A DNA stretch of 64,000 nt from Peromyscus leucopus (GCF_004664715.2 NC_051063.1:68027018-68091017); one strand, 5' to 3'; positions 1 to 11,672 are shown, numbered from the stretch's first letter. Numbers and translations: made by a program. The notes: generated by a model from the sequence alone, not told the origin.

Positions 1-1020
1 ACGGAGTTAAGCCTGAATAATAAAAAGTAGCAGTTCCCGTTCACGCCTGTGTGCATGCACAGGTGCTCACGTTAACACACGCATACACTGTTCGAAATTG
101 ATTTTGAAAAATACCCCCATTTCATGCTATTAAGGATGTGAGCTACAGCAAGATGTAGTGCAGAACTGAGTTGTGCCTGTAAACACAAACAGCCCACAGA
201 GAAACGTGGTGCGGGCTCTGTCTGCATCTGAAATCACTGCAGTTTTCACTGCTGTGACCTGGGAGAGTTGAAGGGAAATCCTTGAATCTGCGGAACCCCA
301 TCTTACAACGCAACCACCTGGATTCTCCCTCCCTCTGGCGGAGTGTCTCTCTTTTCCTTCTTCCCCGGCTAGCACCGGGCTCTCAGTTATTCCCTTCTTG
401 CATCTTTTATTCTGCAGTTTGAACCCCCTTTTGATGAATCTGGACCATCTATTGGTTTGGCAGCGGTCAGTTGCTGGTGATGTAGCCAGAACACCTGCGA
501 ATGTGTTGCGGGCACTCGGGAGTACTTCCTACACACGGCTTCTCTGCACCTTTAAGCGCAACTTAAGACAGTGGATTTGTGTGTGAGACCAGCTGCACAG
601 TTGAAAAAAAAATACAGCCACTGATTTCAAGTTAATAACTCTTAAAGGAAATACATACACTAAACAAGAATTTCCAAAGACAATAATTAGCATAAAGGTC
701 TCTTCAAATATCAATGTTTATAACATGTTTGGTGGTGAAAGCACCTTTTTATTTGTTTGTGATGCAGGCAAGTGTGATTTTACTCTGGGAGCTTAAGTGT
801 TTAGGCCCAGGTAACTGGACAATTATGAAAGAGACTGTTCTTAGCATGTAATAGAAGTTCTATAGCTCTGCCCCTTAAAGTATGTTAAATAATAAATAAC
901 TTATTAAAGCATGTTCAATGTAATAATGGGCTTTTTCATGAATTGTTGTAAAAGAGAGATTAGAAAAGTAGAAGCCACAGTCTTTGGGGAAAAATAACAG
1001 GAATTCTTAGCAGTGGGGTT
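1..1020. other. Single-copy noncoding DNA
   Basis: No gene or SINE is recognised. It is moderately AT-rich, more so after about 600. A perfect 12-bp palindrome TGTGCATGCACA lies at 50-61 in a TG/CA-rich patch. Short frames here have no coding character. Confidence 0.6.
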
Positions 1021-1024
1021 GCGT

Positions 1025-1290
1025 AATGGTTCTGTATTTTTTCAATGTGCCTGTATCCATCCACAGTGCTTAAATAAGCACAATAAATGTAAATAATTTA
1101 CTGCTTTGCAAACAGAAAATTGGGCAGAAAAGTAATTTTGAACTGCAAGTTGGCTTGCAATCTTCCATGATTTGGGATCCTGTAAAATGTAACTGACGAG
1201 CTGTTCATTAAGCCGCCACGATTGAGCCTTCTTCGCGTTCATTAGCGACTAATTCAGACAGATATTTAACTTATTAAGGTAAGCAAATAA
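1025..1290. promoter_or_regulatory. Likely conserved noncoding element (enhancer candidate)
   Basis: Seen: an AT-rich, repeat-free block with homeodomain-type cores (TAAT words, AACTTATTAAGG) and six CpGs packed between about 1197 and 1250, including TTCGCG. CpGs are rare in the surrounding DNA. Known: methylated CpGs decay unless kept, so CpGs inside AT-rich DNA often mark constrained elements. Inference: a conserved regulatory element. No alignment was available. Confidence 0.45.
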
Positions 1291-1551
1291 ACAAAAAGGA
1301 CACATTCTGGGTCTTAAGGTTCTTAGACCTCTAATTGCTTTTGTGCCCTAATTATCAAGATTAACACCTTACAGTGTTCCCACTCCCCTTGCCTTGCAGG
1401 GAGAAAAGATACCAGAGTGTTTTCAGATCTTTTTAGTAGGAAAAGGGAAGGCTTAGGGATTTTTTTTCCCCCTTCAACATTTTTTCTCTCCAAAGACAAA
1501 ATGACCACCCACCAAAATGAGAGGTTCTGGCTTTCTAAGTTGTACATAGGG

Positions 1552-1572
1552 TTTTTTTTTTTTTTTTTTTTT
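1552..1572. repeat. Poly(T) tract
   Basis: A 21-nt T run. No SINE body is recognisable on either side, so it is a simple homopolymer or the remnant tail of a decayed element. Confidence 0.9.
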
Positions 1573-1679
1573 GAACAACTCTTTAACTGAGCCGAGGCAT
1601 CATTCACAGCTCTACTGAAAATGGAGCTGGAAAGGATTCCCAGCTAGGAGGCACCTCTGCCAGAGGAATAAATCAGGCT

Positions 1680-2065
1680 TCCAGGAGAACCGCGACCCAC
1701 CAGTGGCTCGGCTCCACTCCTGTCTCCGGCTGCATCAATCGAAGATTCTCGGAGGCTGTTAGAGTTAAAAGTTCATATTAACTTAAGGTCATATATGTAG
1801 TTGTCAACACTTGTAATTAGTGACAAACCCTGTGCAAGCCCTTTAATATTTACTGTAATAATATTATTCATAACGGAGTCATTCTGTATTCATGTGGATA
1901 TAATATGTAATTCCATTGTAATTTAGCATTAATTAATGTCCACTTATTGCAGTATATTATAGTATAGGAAACAATTTCTGATAAGAGACACCAGTGTAAT
2001 TTAAGGGCAAACCTGATTGTAATTTGAATAATGATATACATGGCTTCATGTCTCCATGCCCCTGC
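1680..2065. promoter_or_regulatory. Likely conserved noncoding element
   Basis: A short CpG-bearing stretch (1690-1760: CCGCG, CTCGG, CCGG, TCGA, TCGG) is followed by AT-rich DNA with TAATTAG, TTAATTAATG and repeated ATTGTAATTTGAAT-like words. No repeat matches. This is typical of a homeodomain-rich enhancer; conservation is inferred. Confidence 0.42.
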
Positions 2066-2097
2066 CCCCACTCTGATTCCCCCGTGTGCACCAGAGC

Positions 2098-2150
2098 CTG
2101 AGGGCTCTCACACATGCACACATACACATGCACACATATGCACACCCATC
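2098..2150. repeat. Degenerate CA/CATG-rich simple repeat
   Basis: Interrupted CACATGCACACATACACATG-type tract. It is alternating purine-pyrimidine over most of its length but too imperfect to be a pure microsatellite. Confidence 0.75.
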
Positions 2151-2159
2151 TGCACTCAC

Positions 2160-3400
2160 ACTTTGTCCGTGGAGCCGAGTGGATGCTTATGAAGAGAACG
2201 TAAGTTTGAAGGGCTTAGAATCTCTTTCTAGCCAGTTCTTGAAAAATGCTAAAATTTGTCCCTGTAAGAATTTTTTGCAGCATTGACATTGTCAGGGCCA
2301 GCACCTCCAAGTAAACCCCCTTTAAAAAATCCATGTAGTCAGTTGCCCTTTAGTGAAAGCTGCCGTTTTAAGTGGCAATTACAAAAACACTTTGAAAAGA
2401 AAAGCCAGTCTCCTCTGCATCCATTCACCCACCTAGCTGTATAACGTCTTCTTGTCTGCCTATCCATCCAGGAACAGAGTTAAAGGTGACTGTTGTGTGG
2501 GTCATAGCAGGGCCACCCTGCCTAGCTGGGTGGTGAAGGTGCACAGGGTGGAGGTAGTCGGCCAGCTGGGGTCTCTGCGGCTTGCTGAGCCCTTGGAAAT
2601 GCCCTCCCAGTCTCCAGCTGCTAATTGCAATTTGTTGGGCTTGTAAGCAGGTCTGCAGCCCTAGCCCCATTCTTTCTTGAACTTGATAACATACATCACT
2701 CGTTCTTGGGGATTTCCGAAGCCCCCTTTCCTTTCATTCTTTTCTTTCTTTAATGGGTGACTGGATAAATTCAGCGGTGGATTTTTGTGACACCAAAATA
2801 GCAGATAAGTCTATGATGCACTCTTGCTGTGTGGTTTAAAACTCCCACACCATATGTTTTCTCACTGGAATGCCTCATCTTGCAAAATTACAGGAACCGA
2901 AGCTTAAAAACACAATTAGGTAGTTTAAAATGGAGTATTAAAGACATACCACATATATTCCAAAGCCTGCAAGGTTTTCTTTCTCTCCTCTGTTTTGGTT
3001 TGTTTTGTTCTTAGAGTATTCTGTGTTTGATTTTTATACCAATCATGGCCCATATTTTTTGGATTTATGCTATATAGGCTGTGGTTAAATTATAAATGAA
3101 AGAGTGAACTACCAGACTTCTCGTCACACAGAGATTTTCATGTCGTTACAGAAAATGAAAAAAAAAAAGTGTTTCATGATGAAGGGTCCCCTCTCTTATT
3201 CTGTTCAGAGTAACATACATAGGTAGACAAGCAAAGCAATTTGTAGAGATGTTTTTGCAGTATTTTGAAAATAACAACATCCTCTGACCTCTGAGGGGAA
3301 AATGAAAGAAAGCTGAATGCATGCGGTATCAACAAAGCAGTGTCCAAATGGTTCTTTTGGATTTCTCCTGCTTGTGTGTCTGTCTTAGCAAGGACAATCA
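2160..3400. other. Single-copy noncoding DNA
   Basis: Nothing recognisable as a gene or repeat. The part from 2690 to 3150 is AT-rich and quiet and could hold weak regulatory sequence, but I see no distinctive signal. Confidence 0.5.
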
Positions 3401-3401
3401 G

Positions 3402-3441
3402 GCGCGCGCGTGCGCGCACGCACACACACACACACACACAA
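3402..3441. repeat. Alternating purine-pyrimidine microsatellite (GC/CA)n, Z-DNA candidate
   Basis: A 40-bp strictly alternating purine-pyrimidine run, CG-rich at first (3402-3420) and then pure CA (3421-3440). A T16 tract follows at 3466-3481. Confidence 0.93.
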
Positions 3442-3489
3442 ACAGAATGTATTTTCAGTTCAGTATTTTTTTTTTTTTTTTGTCAAGCT

Positions 3490-5100
3490 ACAAGCCAAAT
3501 TGAGTGACCTGAAACTATCTCCTTAATTTGGGGTTCCTACATATTACGCTGTTTAAAAAGAAAGGCGTGAGGAGCCAGTATGGAGGAGCAGAGTATTACA
3601 GAAACAGGGATCGAGTGTCAGTTTGTAATCTCCCTACTTCCTTGTTTCCTCATTAAACTTATTTCAGATTCCCTGTACATGAAAACACAGTAAAACATTT
3701 TATAGACATTTTGTATTACTATGCTCAAAGCTCTTGACCAAATTGCCACTTTATGCTCCACTCCTAGGGGGTTAAGGTTTTAATATATGATTTACAGTCA
3801 CCAACTGATAAACTATTGAATTTGTAGATGTGGTACTTTGGGTCTCCAGCAACTGTATTATTTTTTTTAAACTATATCTGATGCAGCCACAAAGAATAAC
3901 TGCCCCACAATGTTTATATGTGTGCTAAAACATTTGCTTAATTTGCCCCAGAATTTATGCCAACTGTAATTGGGGGGCTAGGAGGCTGTTGAAGCTAAGG
4001 CCATCAGGATGGATAGTCTTAGAGCCCACCCCCTTTTGTGAATGGATATGGGAACTTCATAGCATCTGCTGGAGCAATGGGGGTTCCCTGTAAGTGGTGG
4101 TTCCTAAATGAAAACCAATAGTTTAGTTTGTGTCCTTCCTTTGTAGATCAGGGTGTTCTTGAGTGTCCGAGAGAGCAGTTGATATGAAAGTTAAATAGCC
4201 CTGGGAAAACATATCTTTGCCTTAATTGTTTTTCATTCTGTAACAAAGGAGCTACCTCCTCTCAGAGGCGGGAGCAGGCAACACATGCTGCAGTCTTCAT
4301 GCCCTGTGAGGGTGGGCTTGGCTTTTGCTACCCTGGAAGCAGCCTTGAGGACTCTCTTTTCTTTCCTGGCTTTGTTGGATGAACCGTCTTCCTGAGATAA
4401 CAAATCTTCTGTTGCAGTACTTGGAGGAGTTTGGTTCGAGGCTACCTCTGAGCAACGGGAACTCGGCCTTGCTGGTGACTTGCACTAACACCTCTTTTCC
4501 TATTAGGATCAGGGCACTTGGGAAACAGCCTGGAGCCATACAGCTGATGATTTTAGCAAATTTGCATCTTTTCAACAGTAATGGGGATGGCTCCCACAAA
4601 TGCTCCCAGGCTTTAAATAGATGTTAAATGGTTGTTTCTAGTTCCTTCCTCTTGACTCCCTGGAGAAACCCTTCCCATTCCACCCACTTCAGGACTTCTG
4701 CTGAGCTACCAGGCGGCAGAGTCCTATCTGGATCCGGCAACCAGTCACCTAAGCCTGGAGCAGGTTTATCAGGAAAAGAAGCTAGACTCACTTCCTTGGA
4801 CATATGAAGGGAACCAGTGAAGTCTTTGGTGTTAGATCCACAGGGGGTCCACATGTGATATTTGCCTCTTGTAACTGTAGGGGGGACAGTCTTGATCAAG
4901 GAAGACTGGACAGAGGAACACAGCCTGAGAGATAACGTGAAGAGAGCTACTGAGTGTGGCTAAGGAGGTGCTCCCAGGGGAGCACTCATGCCCCATGCTT
5001 CCTCTCCTGATCTTTAGCAGGGGTTGTGGTGGTGGCTGCTTTTTACTGAAGATGGGGTATGGTTGTGACTTTGGGAATGTACCAGACAGTGAGTTTATTA
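3490..5100. other. Single-copy noncoding DNA
   Basis: No gene or SINE seen. 3640-3860 is AT-rich and quiet. A perfect octamer ATTTGCAT lies at 4560-4567. The frames at 4297-4899 have no domain or codon signature that I recognise. Confidence 0.5.
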
Positions 5101-5101
5101 T

Positions 5102-5219
5102 GCTTTTTAAAATATTTCATTTTATTTTGAAACAGGGTGGCCCAGGTTGGCCTCTGTGTATCTGAGGATGACCTTGAATTTCTGATCTTGTGAGTACTGA
5201 GATGTAGCTATAAGTCACC
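5102..5219 (-). mobile_element. B4 SINE, B1-derived half (interrupted)
   Basis: Antisense B1-like sequence: 'gaaacagggt', then 'ggcccaggttggcctc', then 'atgaccttgaatttctgatc'. It continues after the LTR at 5620 with the ID-like half, giving B1-then-ID in antisense, the order of a B4 SINE. Divergence is high, so it is old. It ends with GTCACC (5214-5219), one copy of the LTR target duplication. Confidence 0.75.
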
Positions 5220-5619
5220 TGCTGTGGGACGGTCTGTATGTCAAATTGCTCTGATTGGTCAATAAATAAAACACTGATTGGCCAGTTGCCAGGCAGGAAG
5301 TAGGTGGGAGAAGGATAGAGGAGAATTGTGGGAAGCGGAAGGCTGAGGCAGAGAGACACTGCAGAGACACTGCAGCCGCCGCCATGACCAGCAGCATGTG
5401 AAGATGCCGGTAAGCCACCAGCCACGTGGCAAGGTATAGATTTATGGAAATGGATTAATTTAAGCTATAAGAACAGTTAGCAAGAAGCCTGCCACGGCCA
5501 TACAGTTTGTATGCAATATAAGTCTCTGTGTTTACTTGGTTGGGTCTGAGCGGCTGTGGGACTGGCGGGTGACAAAGATTTGTGCTGACTGTGGGCAAGG
5601 CAGGAAAACCCTAGCAACA
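5220..5619 (+). mobile_element. Solo LTR, ERV2/ERVK-like
   Basis: A 400-bp element starting TGCTGTGGGA and ending CTAGCAACA, so it has the canonical TG...CA ends. It is flanked by perfect 6-bp direct repeats GTCACC (5214-5219 and 5620-5625); six-base duplications are typical of class II (ERVK) integration. It contains an AATAAA-bearing segment near 5260 and an 11-bp tandem duplication (AGAGACACTGC at 5352-5362 and 5363-5373). No internal retroviral region is present, so it is a solo LTR left by recombination. It resembles an LTR family common in cricetid genomes and is related to the LTR at 20796. Orientation is from memory of the family. Confidence 0.87.
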
Positions 5620-5672
5620 GTCACCAAACCTGGCTAATGCAAGGTTTGGGGTGGTGCCCAAGGCTACATCCC
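5620..5672 (-). mobile_element. B4 SINE, ID-derived half (continuation)
   Basis: After the second GTCACC the SINE resumes with 'aaacctggctaatgcaagg' and ends '...caaggctacatccc', the antisense of a decayed ID/tRNA-like head. Together with 5102-5219 it rebuilds one B4 element cut in two by the LTR. Confidence 0.7.
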
Positions 5673-5679
5673 TTCTTGT

Positions 5680-7110
5680 GCCATGCTTCTTACTCAAGTT
5701 CCTTGAGGGGCTGGACAAAGGAAGTGTGCATATGCCTGTTGCTGTCTTGAGGGCCTCCGCCCCCCGTGTCTGAGTGAGATTGATCAGAGCTGTGGTGCCC
5801 TTTCTTCTAGCTCTGGAGTTTGTTGTTCGATGGACAAGCTATGATGGACTTGCATTAACACCAGCAATGTGCTAATTTGCATAGCTCTGGGACTGTGGGC
5901 TGAGAGAGGGTCAGTCTATCTAGATTTGTCCAGAATGCATGTTTGACCTAGAATGAATGTCCCTGGAGCCTTGGGAGTGTCCTGTGATTAAAGGTATACG
6001 CCACCAATGCCCAGCTAAAATGCCAATCTTTAACTCCCTTAGCTATTGTGGCCCTTATAAAGATGATTACCTTTGCCTACTGTTGTTGCAAGTTCTTCTT
6101 AAGAGCAGCCTTCCTAGAGGGTAAGGTGTCAACTTTGCTGTGCCTGGGAAAGCCCATTGTGTATGGGCACCCACTGTAGCACTTCAAAATCTTGTACCCT
6201 GTGCAAGCCTTGTCACGCAGTTGGAGTCAAGGAATCTTACTTTTCTTATATAGACAATTTATAACTTTCTCAAAATAGAACCTTCTGTCTATTTTTAACG
6301 TATGTAAAAAGCTATGTTTCCAATTTTAAAATATGCCAGTAACACTGGGCATATTTGCCTTGTCCTTGAGGAACCAGCCCACCAACCGATGAGGTGGAAG
6401 TTCTAGCATGCCCTCTCCAGCTCTTCTGTTTCTTCTTGAGGGTCTCGCGGGGAGGCTTGGCCCCATGTTTTATCTCCTGGTCACTGACAGGGAGCATGTG
6501 GGAAAGGAATGAAACAAGACCAGACTCCTAGCTGGAATAAGAAGCCAGGCAGGAGGAAGCTAGGGACCCGAAGAACCTTGATTCCCCTGAGACGTCAGGA
6601 GTGCCCAGCGACAGCGGCAGGCCGCAGCAGGCACGGAGCCCACAAACGCCTTCTGAGTCCAGGGCTTAGCACAGCCTCCACAGGTGTCTGCCCTCAGGAA
6701 AGGAGAGCCCCTGGCCATCATTTTTCACCGTCTTGGATTTCCTGACTCCTTGGGTGCTGGGAGTCGATTCCTTCCATGAACTCTATGTAGGAAATGTGTA
6801 TCAGAATCGACTTCCATCAGGAAGCTGAAAACCAAACCAAGAACAGAAGCCCCTGCCGTAGCCCGGCCCTCCCAGGGCCGGTGCCTGTGCCGCTGTGCCC
6901 AACCTGCTTTGGCTGATTCCACAGCCATCCCTGTGAATCAATCACCTGAGTGAAATATGCGCAAACTCAGCAGCAGCAGGAGGAAAGTTCCGTTCACACA
7001 CACTTTGAACTTCCTCCTTCTGTGCATGTGTTAGTATATTATTCCCTTAGAGCCATGACACCAGAGATGAGTGAACCTTAGGGGGACCCTCCCTCTTCTC
7101 TGTTAATATA
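5680..7110. other. Single-copy noncoding DNA
   Basis: No gene found. It holds one B1 scrap (5972-6019, listed separately) and an octamer ATTTGCAT at 5875-5882. The GC-richer part at 6500-6920 has open frames without recognisable domains. Confidence 0.5.
5972..6019 (-). mobile_element. B1 SINE fragment
   Basis: 'gggagtgtcctgtgattaaa' followed by 'gtatacgccaccaatgcccagc' matches the antisense head of B1 (gtgctgggattaaaggcgtgcgccacc...). Only about 48 bp remain. Confidence 0.7.
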
Positions 7111-7119
7111 AGGGGAGAT

Positions 7120-7330
7120 TATCAGTTACTCCGCTAATTGCAAAACAAGCTTGATGTAACATGCGGATATTTAAAATGCCCGCGGTTTAGCTCAATTAAG
7201 GAAGTATTTTTTATGCGTATGTGTGTTTATTTAAGGCATCTGCTTTATTTGTTTCCATCTTTAGGCTTCAGTAAGCCGTGCACTCATAGATCACGGATCC
7301 ACGGCGTCCACAGCGTAGGCGCATCTTGGC
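7120..7330. promoter_or_regulatory. Likely conserved noncoding element
   Basis: A repeat-free block with about eleven CpGs (TGCGGA, CCCGCGG, GCCGTG, CACGGCG, AGCGTAGGCGC) in an AT-rich setting, plus TCAATTAAGG and ATTTAAGG words. CpG retention outside an island suggests constraint. The frame at 7138-7479 overlaps it but has no known domain. Confidence 0.45.
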
Positions 7331-7334
7331 TCAG

Positions 7335-7900
7335 TTCTGTGGGTTTGTTAGTGTGCTTAGCCTCCGCAGGACAAACACAGCATTGTAGCAGAAAGCTTTG
7401 CCTTTCAGTGGGATCTGCTGGAATTTTAGTTCATCAGATGTGCTCCTCGGCTCTCAGCCCAGTCATAGCTTTTGGCTGACGCTCGGCCACCACCTTCTCA
7501 CTTTTCTGGGAACGCCATTACTTTTGGCCACACTCACGCTCTGACCTGTGCTACTTGGAAATTTTTGAGATGAGGTCACCGCTGGTTTGAGTTACTGGAC
7601 AGACATTAATTCACCCAGCTGCGTCCATTCAGGGACAGCAGCACAGGGCCCTGGCAGCCACCCTGGGTGAGAAACAGGACTCTAAGGAGGGGGTTGCCAG
7701 GGAAGTGAGCCTTGCAGAAGTGGTCTGTGGGAATTTGACTGAGAGGAGGGAAAGGGGGAGGCACATTTTTCACCCATGTGAGTCAATGTGGAAAACACCT
7801 TCCTTCCAAACTAGAAGTTGGATGAAAAATCCTAAGGAACAGTCATTTGTTACATTGCCCAATGACCAATGTACTATAAACTCACACATAGATGACATAA
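7335..7900. other. Single-copy noncoding DNA
   Basis: Nothing recognised. Confidence 0.5.
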
Positions 7901-7902
7901 CA

Positions 7903-7903
<1 letters not shown>

Positions 7904-7948
<45 letters not shown>
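7904..7948. repeat. (CA)n microsatellite
   Basis: 45 bp of uninterrupted CA dinucleotides. Confidence 0.97.
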
Positions 7949-7949
<1 letters not shown>

Positions 7950-7950
<1 letters not shown>

Positions 7951-8860
7951 ATGTGTCCATAAGGCATTCTCTTTGTTAAAGCAGTGTGGCCTGGCTGGTT
8001 TAAGCCTGCCCTGATGCAGGGTGAAGACGGAGATCCAAGGCCCTCAGGTTTGAGACAGATTTATCCTTCATCAAGCTTCATTATGGGAAAGAGGCCGGCA
8101 ACCTCAGTGTCACTACCCTAGAAGAATGAGGGTGCAGGGGGCGGGGAGATTACCCTGCCCCAGGATATAACTCGCCTGTGACCCCCCCCACACACTTTAC
8201 TGCATAATACCCAGATGTCCAAAACCATTTTTTTGTTAACTCTGTGAAATTTGATAGAATATGTAATGTGATACTGCACACAAACTCGGTGAGAGAAATT
8301 ATAAAACACAGCCCAAGTTCTATGTGTAAAATGTTCAGGGGTGTTTTTCCTAAAGGTGGAAAACCTAGAACAAAGCCCCGGTGGGGTCTCACATGGGCTC
8401 TGCTGCTGCCACCTCCTGGACCCTTCTCTCTCTCTTTGTCCCTTTCTCGTGCTGACTTCTCTCCTAAGGCCTATGTGCACAGACACTCATTAAGGTTCTT
8501 GGTGAGGTTTCTGTGGACACAGCATTCACAAACAATAGAAACACCTCCCTGATCCATGCCTCAGTTCTAGAAAATGACAGCTCTGTCTGCAGTGGCAGGA
8601 GGAAGTGTCCCAAGGCCACACTGTAGAGTTCAGAAGAGCCTAGCTTTCGGTGGGCCAGGTGGACCCAGCAACAGGACAGGGAGCTGTGGGAGCTGTGGGA
8701 GCTGTGGGAGGTGGGGAGGTGGAAAGCATACACTCCCTGAATTGTCCTCACCGTCTGAAAGCCCCTGGGGGCAAAGCTTGTCCTTCTGTCTCCTACCAAC
8801 AGATGTGTGTCAATTGTCAGTGTGCTGAGGAACTTGTTCTTCATAAAGTTTATAAACTCA

Positions 8861-8863
<3 letters not shown>
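7950..8863. other. Single-copy noncoding DNA with a 9-bp tandem repeat
   Basis: No gene seen. Three perfect GGGAGCTGT units run from 8679 to 8705 with a partial fourth. Open frames on both strands here have no domain. Confidence 0.55.

Positions 8864-8938
<75 letters not shown>
8864..8938. repeat. (GA)n microsatellite
   Basis: About 75 bp of GA with one AAAGA interruption near 8926. A pure purine strand of this length can form triplex (H-DNA). Confidence 0.97.
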
Positions 8939-8939
<1 letters not shown>

Positions 8940-11364
8940 GTAGAGGAGGGTTGGGGGAGTCACTCTCATCATGGAAGCTGTAGTGTGATACAGTGAGTCA
9001 CTCAAATGGGTGAGTCTCAACCCCTTTGTCTATATATCTTTGCAAGTGTTCATTGCAAACAGTCATTAGTGTGGTTCGAGGCCTCTGGTTTCTGCTTCTC
9101 TATCAATGCCGGGCCCTCACTGGGACTCCTCTTGGATATCATGCTGTTGCCCTGTGTTGTGGGTGGAGGTTACAAGGGCGGAGGGTGGATTTGAAGAGAT
9201 GGGGAAATGAATGGGATGGAGACGCATGATATGAAAGACACAAAGAATAAATAAAAAAGAAGGAAAAAGAGAAACATAAAGTTTACAAACCCAGAGGAAT
9301 GCAGAGGTGTGGGTGACCCAAAGTTGTGAACAGTGGTGTTTGGCACCTCAGGGGTTTCCCTCGATGTTATGTAGTGACAGGGTTATGTGTGAGGACCAGG
9401 AGCTTGTTCCTTTTCCTCATGGCCCTAGGCAAACCTAGATGACACTCTGATGACTTTGAAAGCCAAAGCCAAGCCCTCACTTAGCCTTGTGCCTCAGTTT
9501 CCTCGTTGGTAACTGGAGAGAGTTAGACAGAGATGGCCTTTTCAGGTCTGGGGTTTGTCTGCAGATGAAGCGGGGAGTGTTGGCTGGCAGCCTGGCAATG
9601 CTGGTGAAGGTCGGGCTGTTTCTTCCTGCTAGTGAGCAAACGGCTTTAAAAATCACACGTGACTCCCACACATCTGTCATGGGACTTTTCAGAAACACAG
9701 CGATGAGCTGAAGACTATAATTACAACCTCACCCCACTTTGTGTCCACATTCTGGAAATGAAGCCTATTTACCTTGTGTTTTCAACACATCGACACTGTT
9801 TGGCATGTGTGGATTTATATGCCCCCCTTTTCCCCACACAGGCTTTGGCCATAAACCCTTCTTTATTTTGCATTAATAAACTTTGTGACCAGCCTTTACA
9901 AATGTCAAATGATCTCACAAATGGATTTATGAGAACTTATTAAACTGATTTTTAAATTTTTAGCATTTTTTTTCTTGCAAGTAGATGCAGCCCTGTATTT
10001 GCCCGCCCCCCCCCCCAAAAAAAAGCTTGTCCTTATGTATGATGCTTTCTTGGGGTGAATTTGGAAAGGACATTTCTAAATGTGGGGACTCAGGAGCACA
10101 ACCTTCTGAAGGGTTCGCCTGGCTCCCTGTCATCCACAGTGCAGGAAAAGGTGAGGTTCGGGACCAGAGTGAGTGATTTTTCTCCTTTTGTGTTCACCCA
10201 TCAAAAATAACAGGTCACTGAAAATGATATTTGCTGTTTAGTTTAAATCTTTTTTTTTAAATGAGATTTAAGCTGCTTTTTTTTTAATCCCCCAATGTAT
10301 GCAGATCCTTTGCTTTTCTCCCAGGATTCCACACACAAACTCCCCGGCTGCCCCCATGCCGCTTCTACCACAGACTGGCTGCCCAAGTGCTCAGCTTGTT
10401 CTATTAGAGTTACAAAAGCTTCTGTGGAAGTCTCTTAAAGAAGGAGCAAGACAACACCTTCTTCTCCTCTCTCTGCATTCCCTTTCTGCTAAATTGCTTC
10501 TGTCCCTTCAGCTTTTGAAAAAGGCACCCTGACCTTAGTGATTCTACTGCTAGAAGAGAGACAGCGGCATCCAGTGTCACCAAGCCCAGTCCCACTTATC
10601 CACAGGGGGACAGCCTAATTATTACTGCTTACTCCATAACATTAACCAGTCCACTGCCAAACCGCACTGCAAACAAAACCCCACTTAGGTGTCTGTCTCA
10701 ACTGGAAAAGCCACTTGCTGTTACTTCCAAATGGTGTCACCTAGGGGCAGAAGCTCATGCTTGGGCCCTTTATCCTGTTTGTTACTTGAGGAATTGAGAC
10801 GCTCCTAAGGATGCTTCAGATAGATGCCCTGGTGGATGCCCTGGTGGTGGCTGTCATGTGGGAGACAGAAGTGTTAGCCTCCTAGAAGGAGATCTTACAG
10901 GGCTTGTTTGGCCCCTGGAAGATGTTTGTGCAGCAACAGGCATTACTGGATGCTGCTGTCATCAGCAGATGACACAGAGTGTTGGTGTGCAAGGCAGACT
11001 TGGGTTTCTCCCTGCTTGATGCCTGGAACATCCTGTTGTGGCCGTGAGCATCATTGCTTTCCAACTGTATTTCTCAGCTCATTCGTGAGAAATTCCTGAG
11101 CTAGATGTGCTCTCTTCTACTGCTCAGTTTCACAGAACCTGTCCTCTTCATGTTTGTGGAGATGGTTCCAGAACCCTCTCTTGGAGATGAACTCCTCAGG
11201 GGCTTCAGTCCTTTACAGGAAATTCACATTTGTACAAAATTTGTGCACACCGCTGTATACTTTAAATCATGAGTACACATAATGAGTGTGTCAATAGTTG
11301 CTATTCTGTATTATTTATAGATTGACAAGGGGAAAAATCTGTATATATTAGATATGTGTGTGAC

Positions 11365-11366
<2 letters not shown>
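8940..11366. other. Single-copy noncoding DNA
   Basis: No gene or SINE recognised. Simple tracts: A-rich purine stretch at 9240-9275, C11A8 at 10006-10024, and a perfect 12-bp tandem duplication GATGCCCTGGTG at 10823-10846. The frames at 10299-10595 lack domains. Confidence 0.5.

Positions 11367-11456
<90 letters not shown>
11367..11456. repeat. (AT)n(GA)n compound microsatellite
   Basis: About 51 bp of AT/TA dinucleotides (11367-11417) run straight into about 40 bp of GA (11417-11456). The AT part can extrude a cruciform. It abuts a B4 SINE. Confidence 0.97.
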
Positions 11457-11458
<2 letters not shown>

Positions 11459-11653
11459 GCGGTCTCATGTATTCCAAGTTGGCATCTAGCTAGCTGTATA
11501 GTCAAAGATGACCATGAACTTCTTGATCATTCTACCTTCTGTGTGCTGAGATTACAGGCATGTCTCAGCACACACAGTGTATATGGTTTAAGATCAAGTC
11601 AAAGTCTTTATGCATGCTAGGCAAGAACTCTACCAACTGAGCACGTCCCCAGC
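11457..11653 (-). mobile_element. B4 SINE
   Basis: Antisense B1-like half ('atgaccatgaacttcttgat', 'gtgctgagattacaggcatg') followed by an antisense ID half ('gcatgctaggcaagaactct', 'accaactgagcacgtcccca'). The order and the near-complete ID part identify B4. Confidence 0.88.
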
Positions 11654-11672
11654 CAAGTCATGCTTTGTAAAA

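Noticed and set aside
5220..5619. Complete endogenous provirus
   Set aside because: Only one LTR with target duplications immediately outside; no gag, pol or env sequence nearby.
8650..8943. Frame ending in an Arg-Glu repeat
   Set aside because: It is the translation of a (GA)n microsatellite, as are the RERE/YIYI stretches at 11354 and 19079.
10006..10024. Processed-pseudogene tail
   Set aside because: C11A8 homopolymer with no gene-like sequence upstream.
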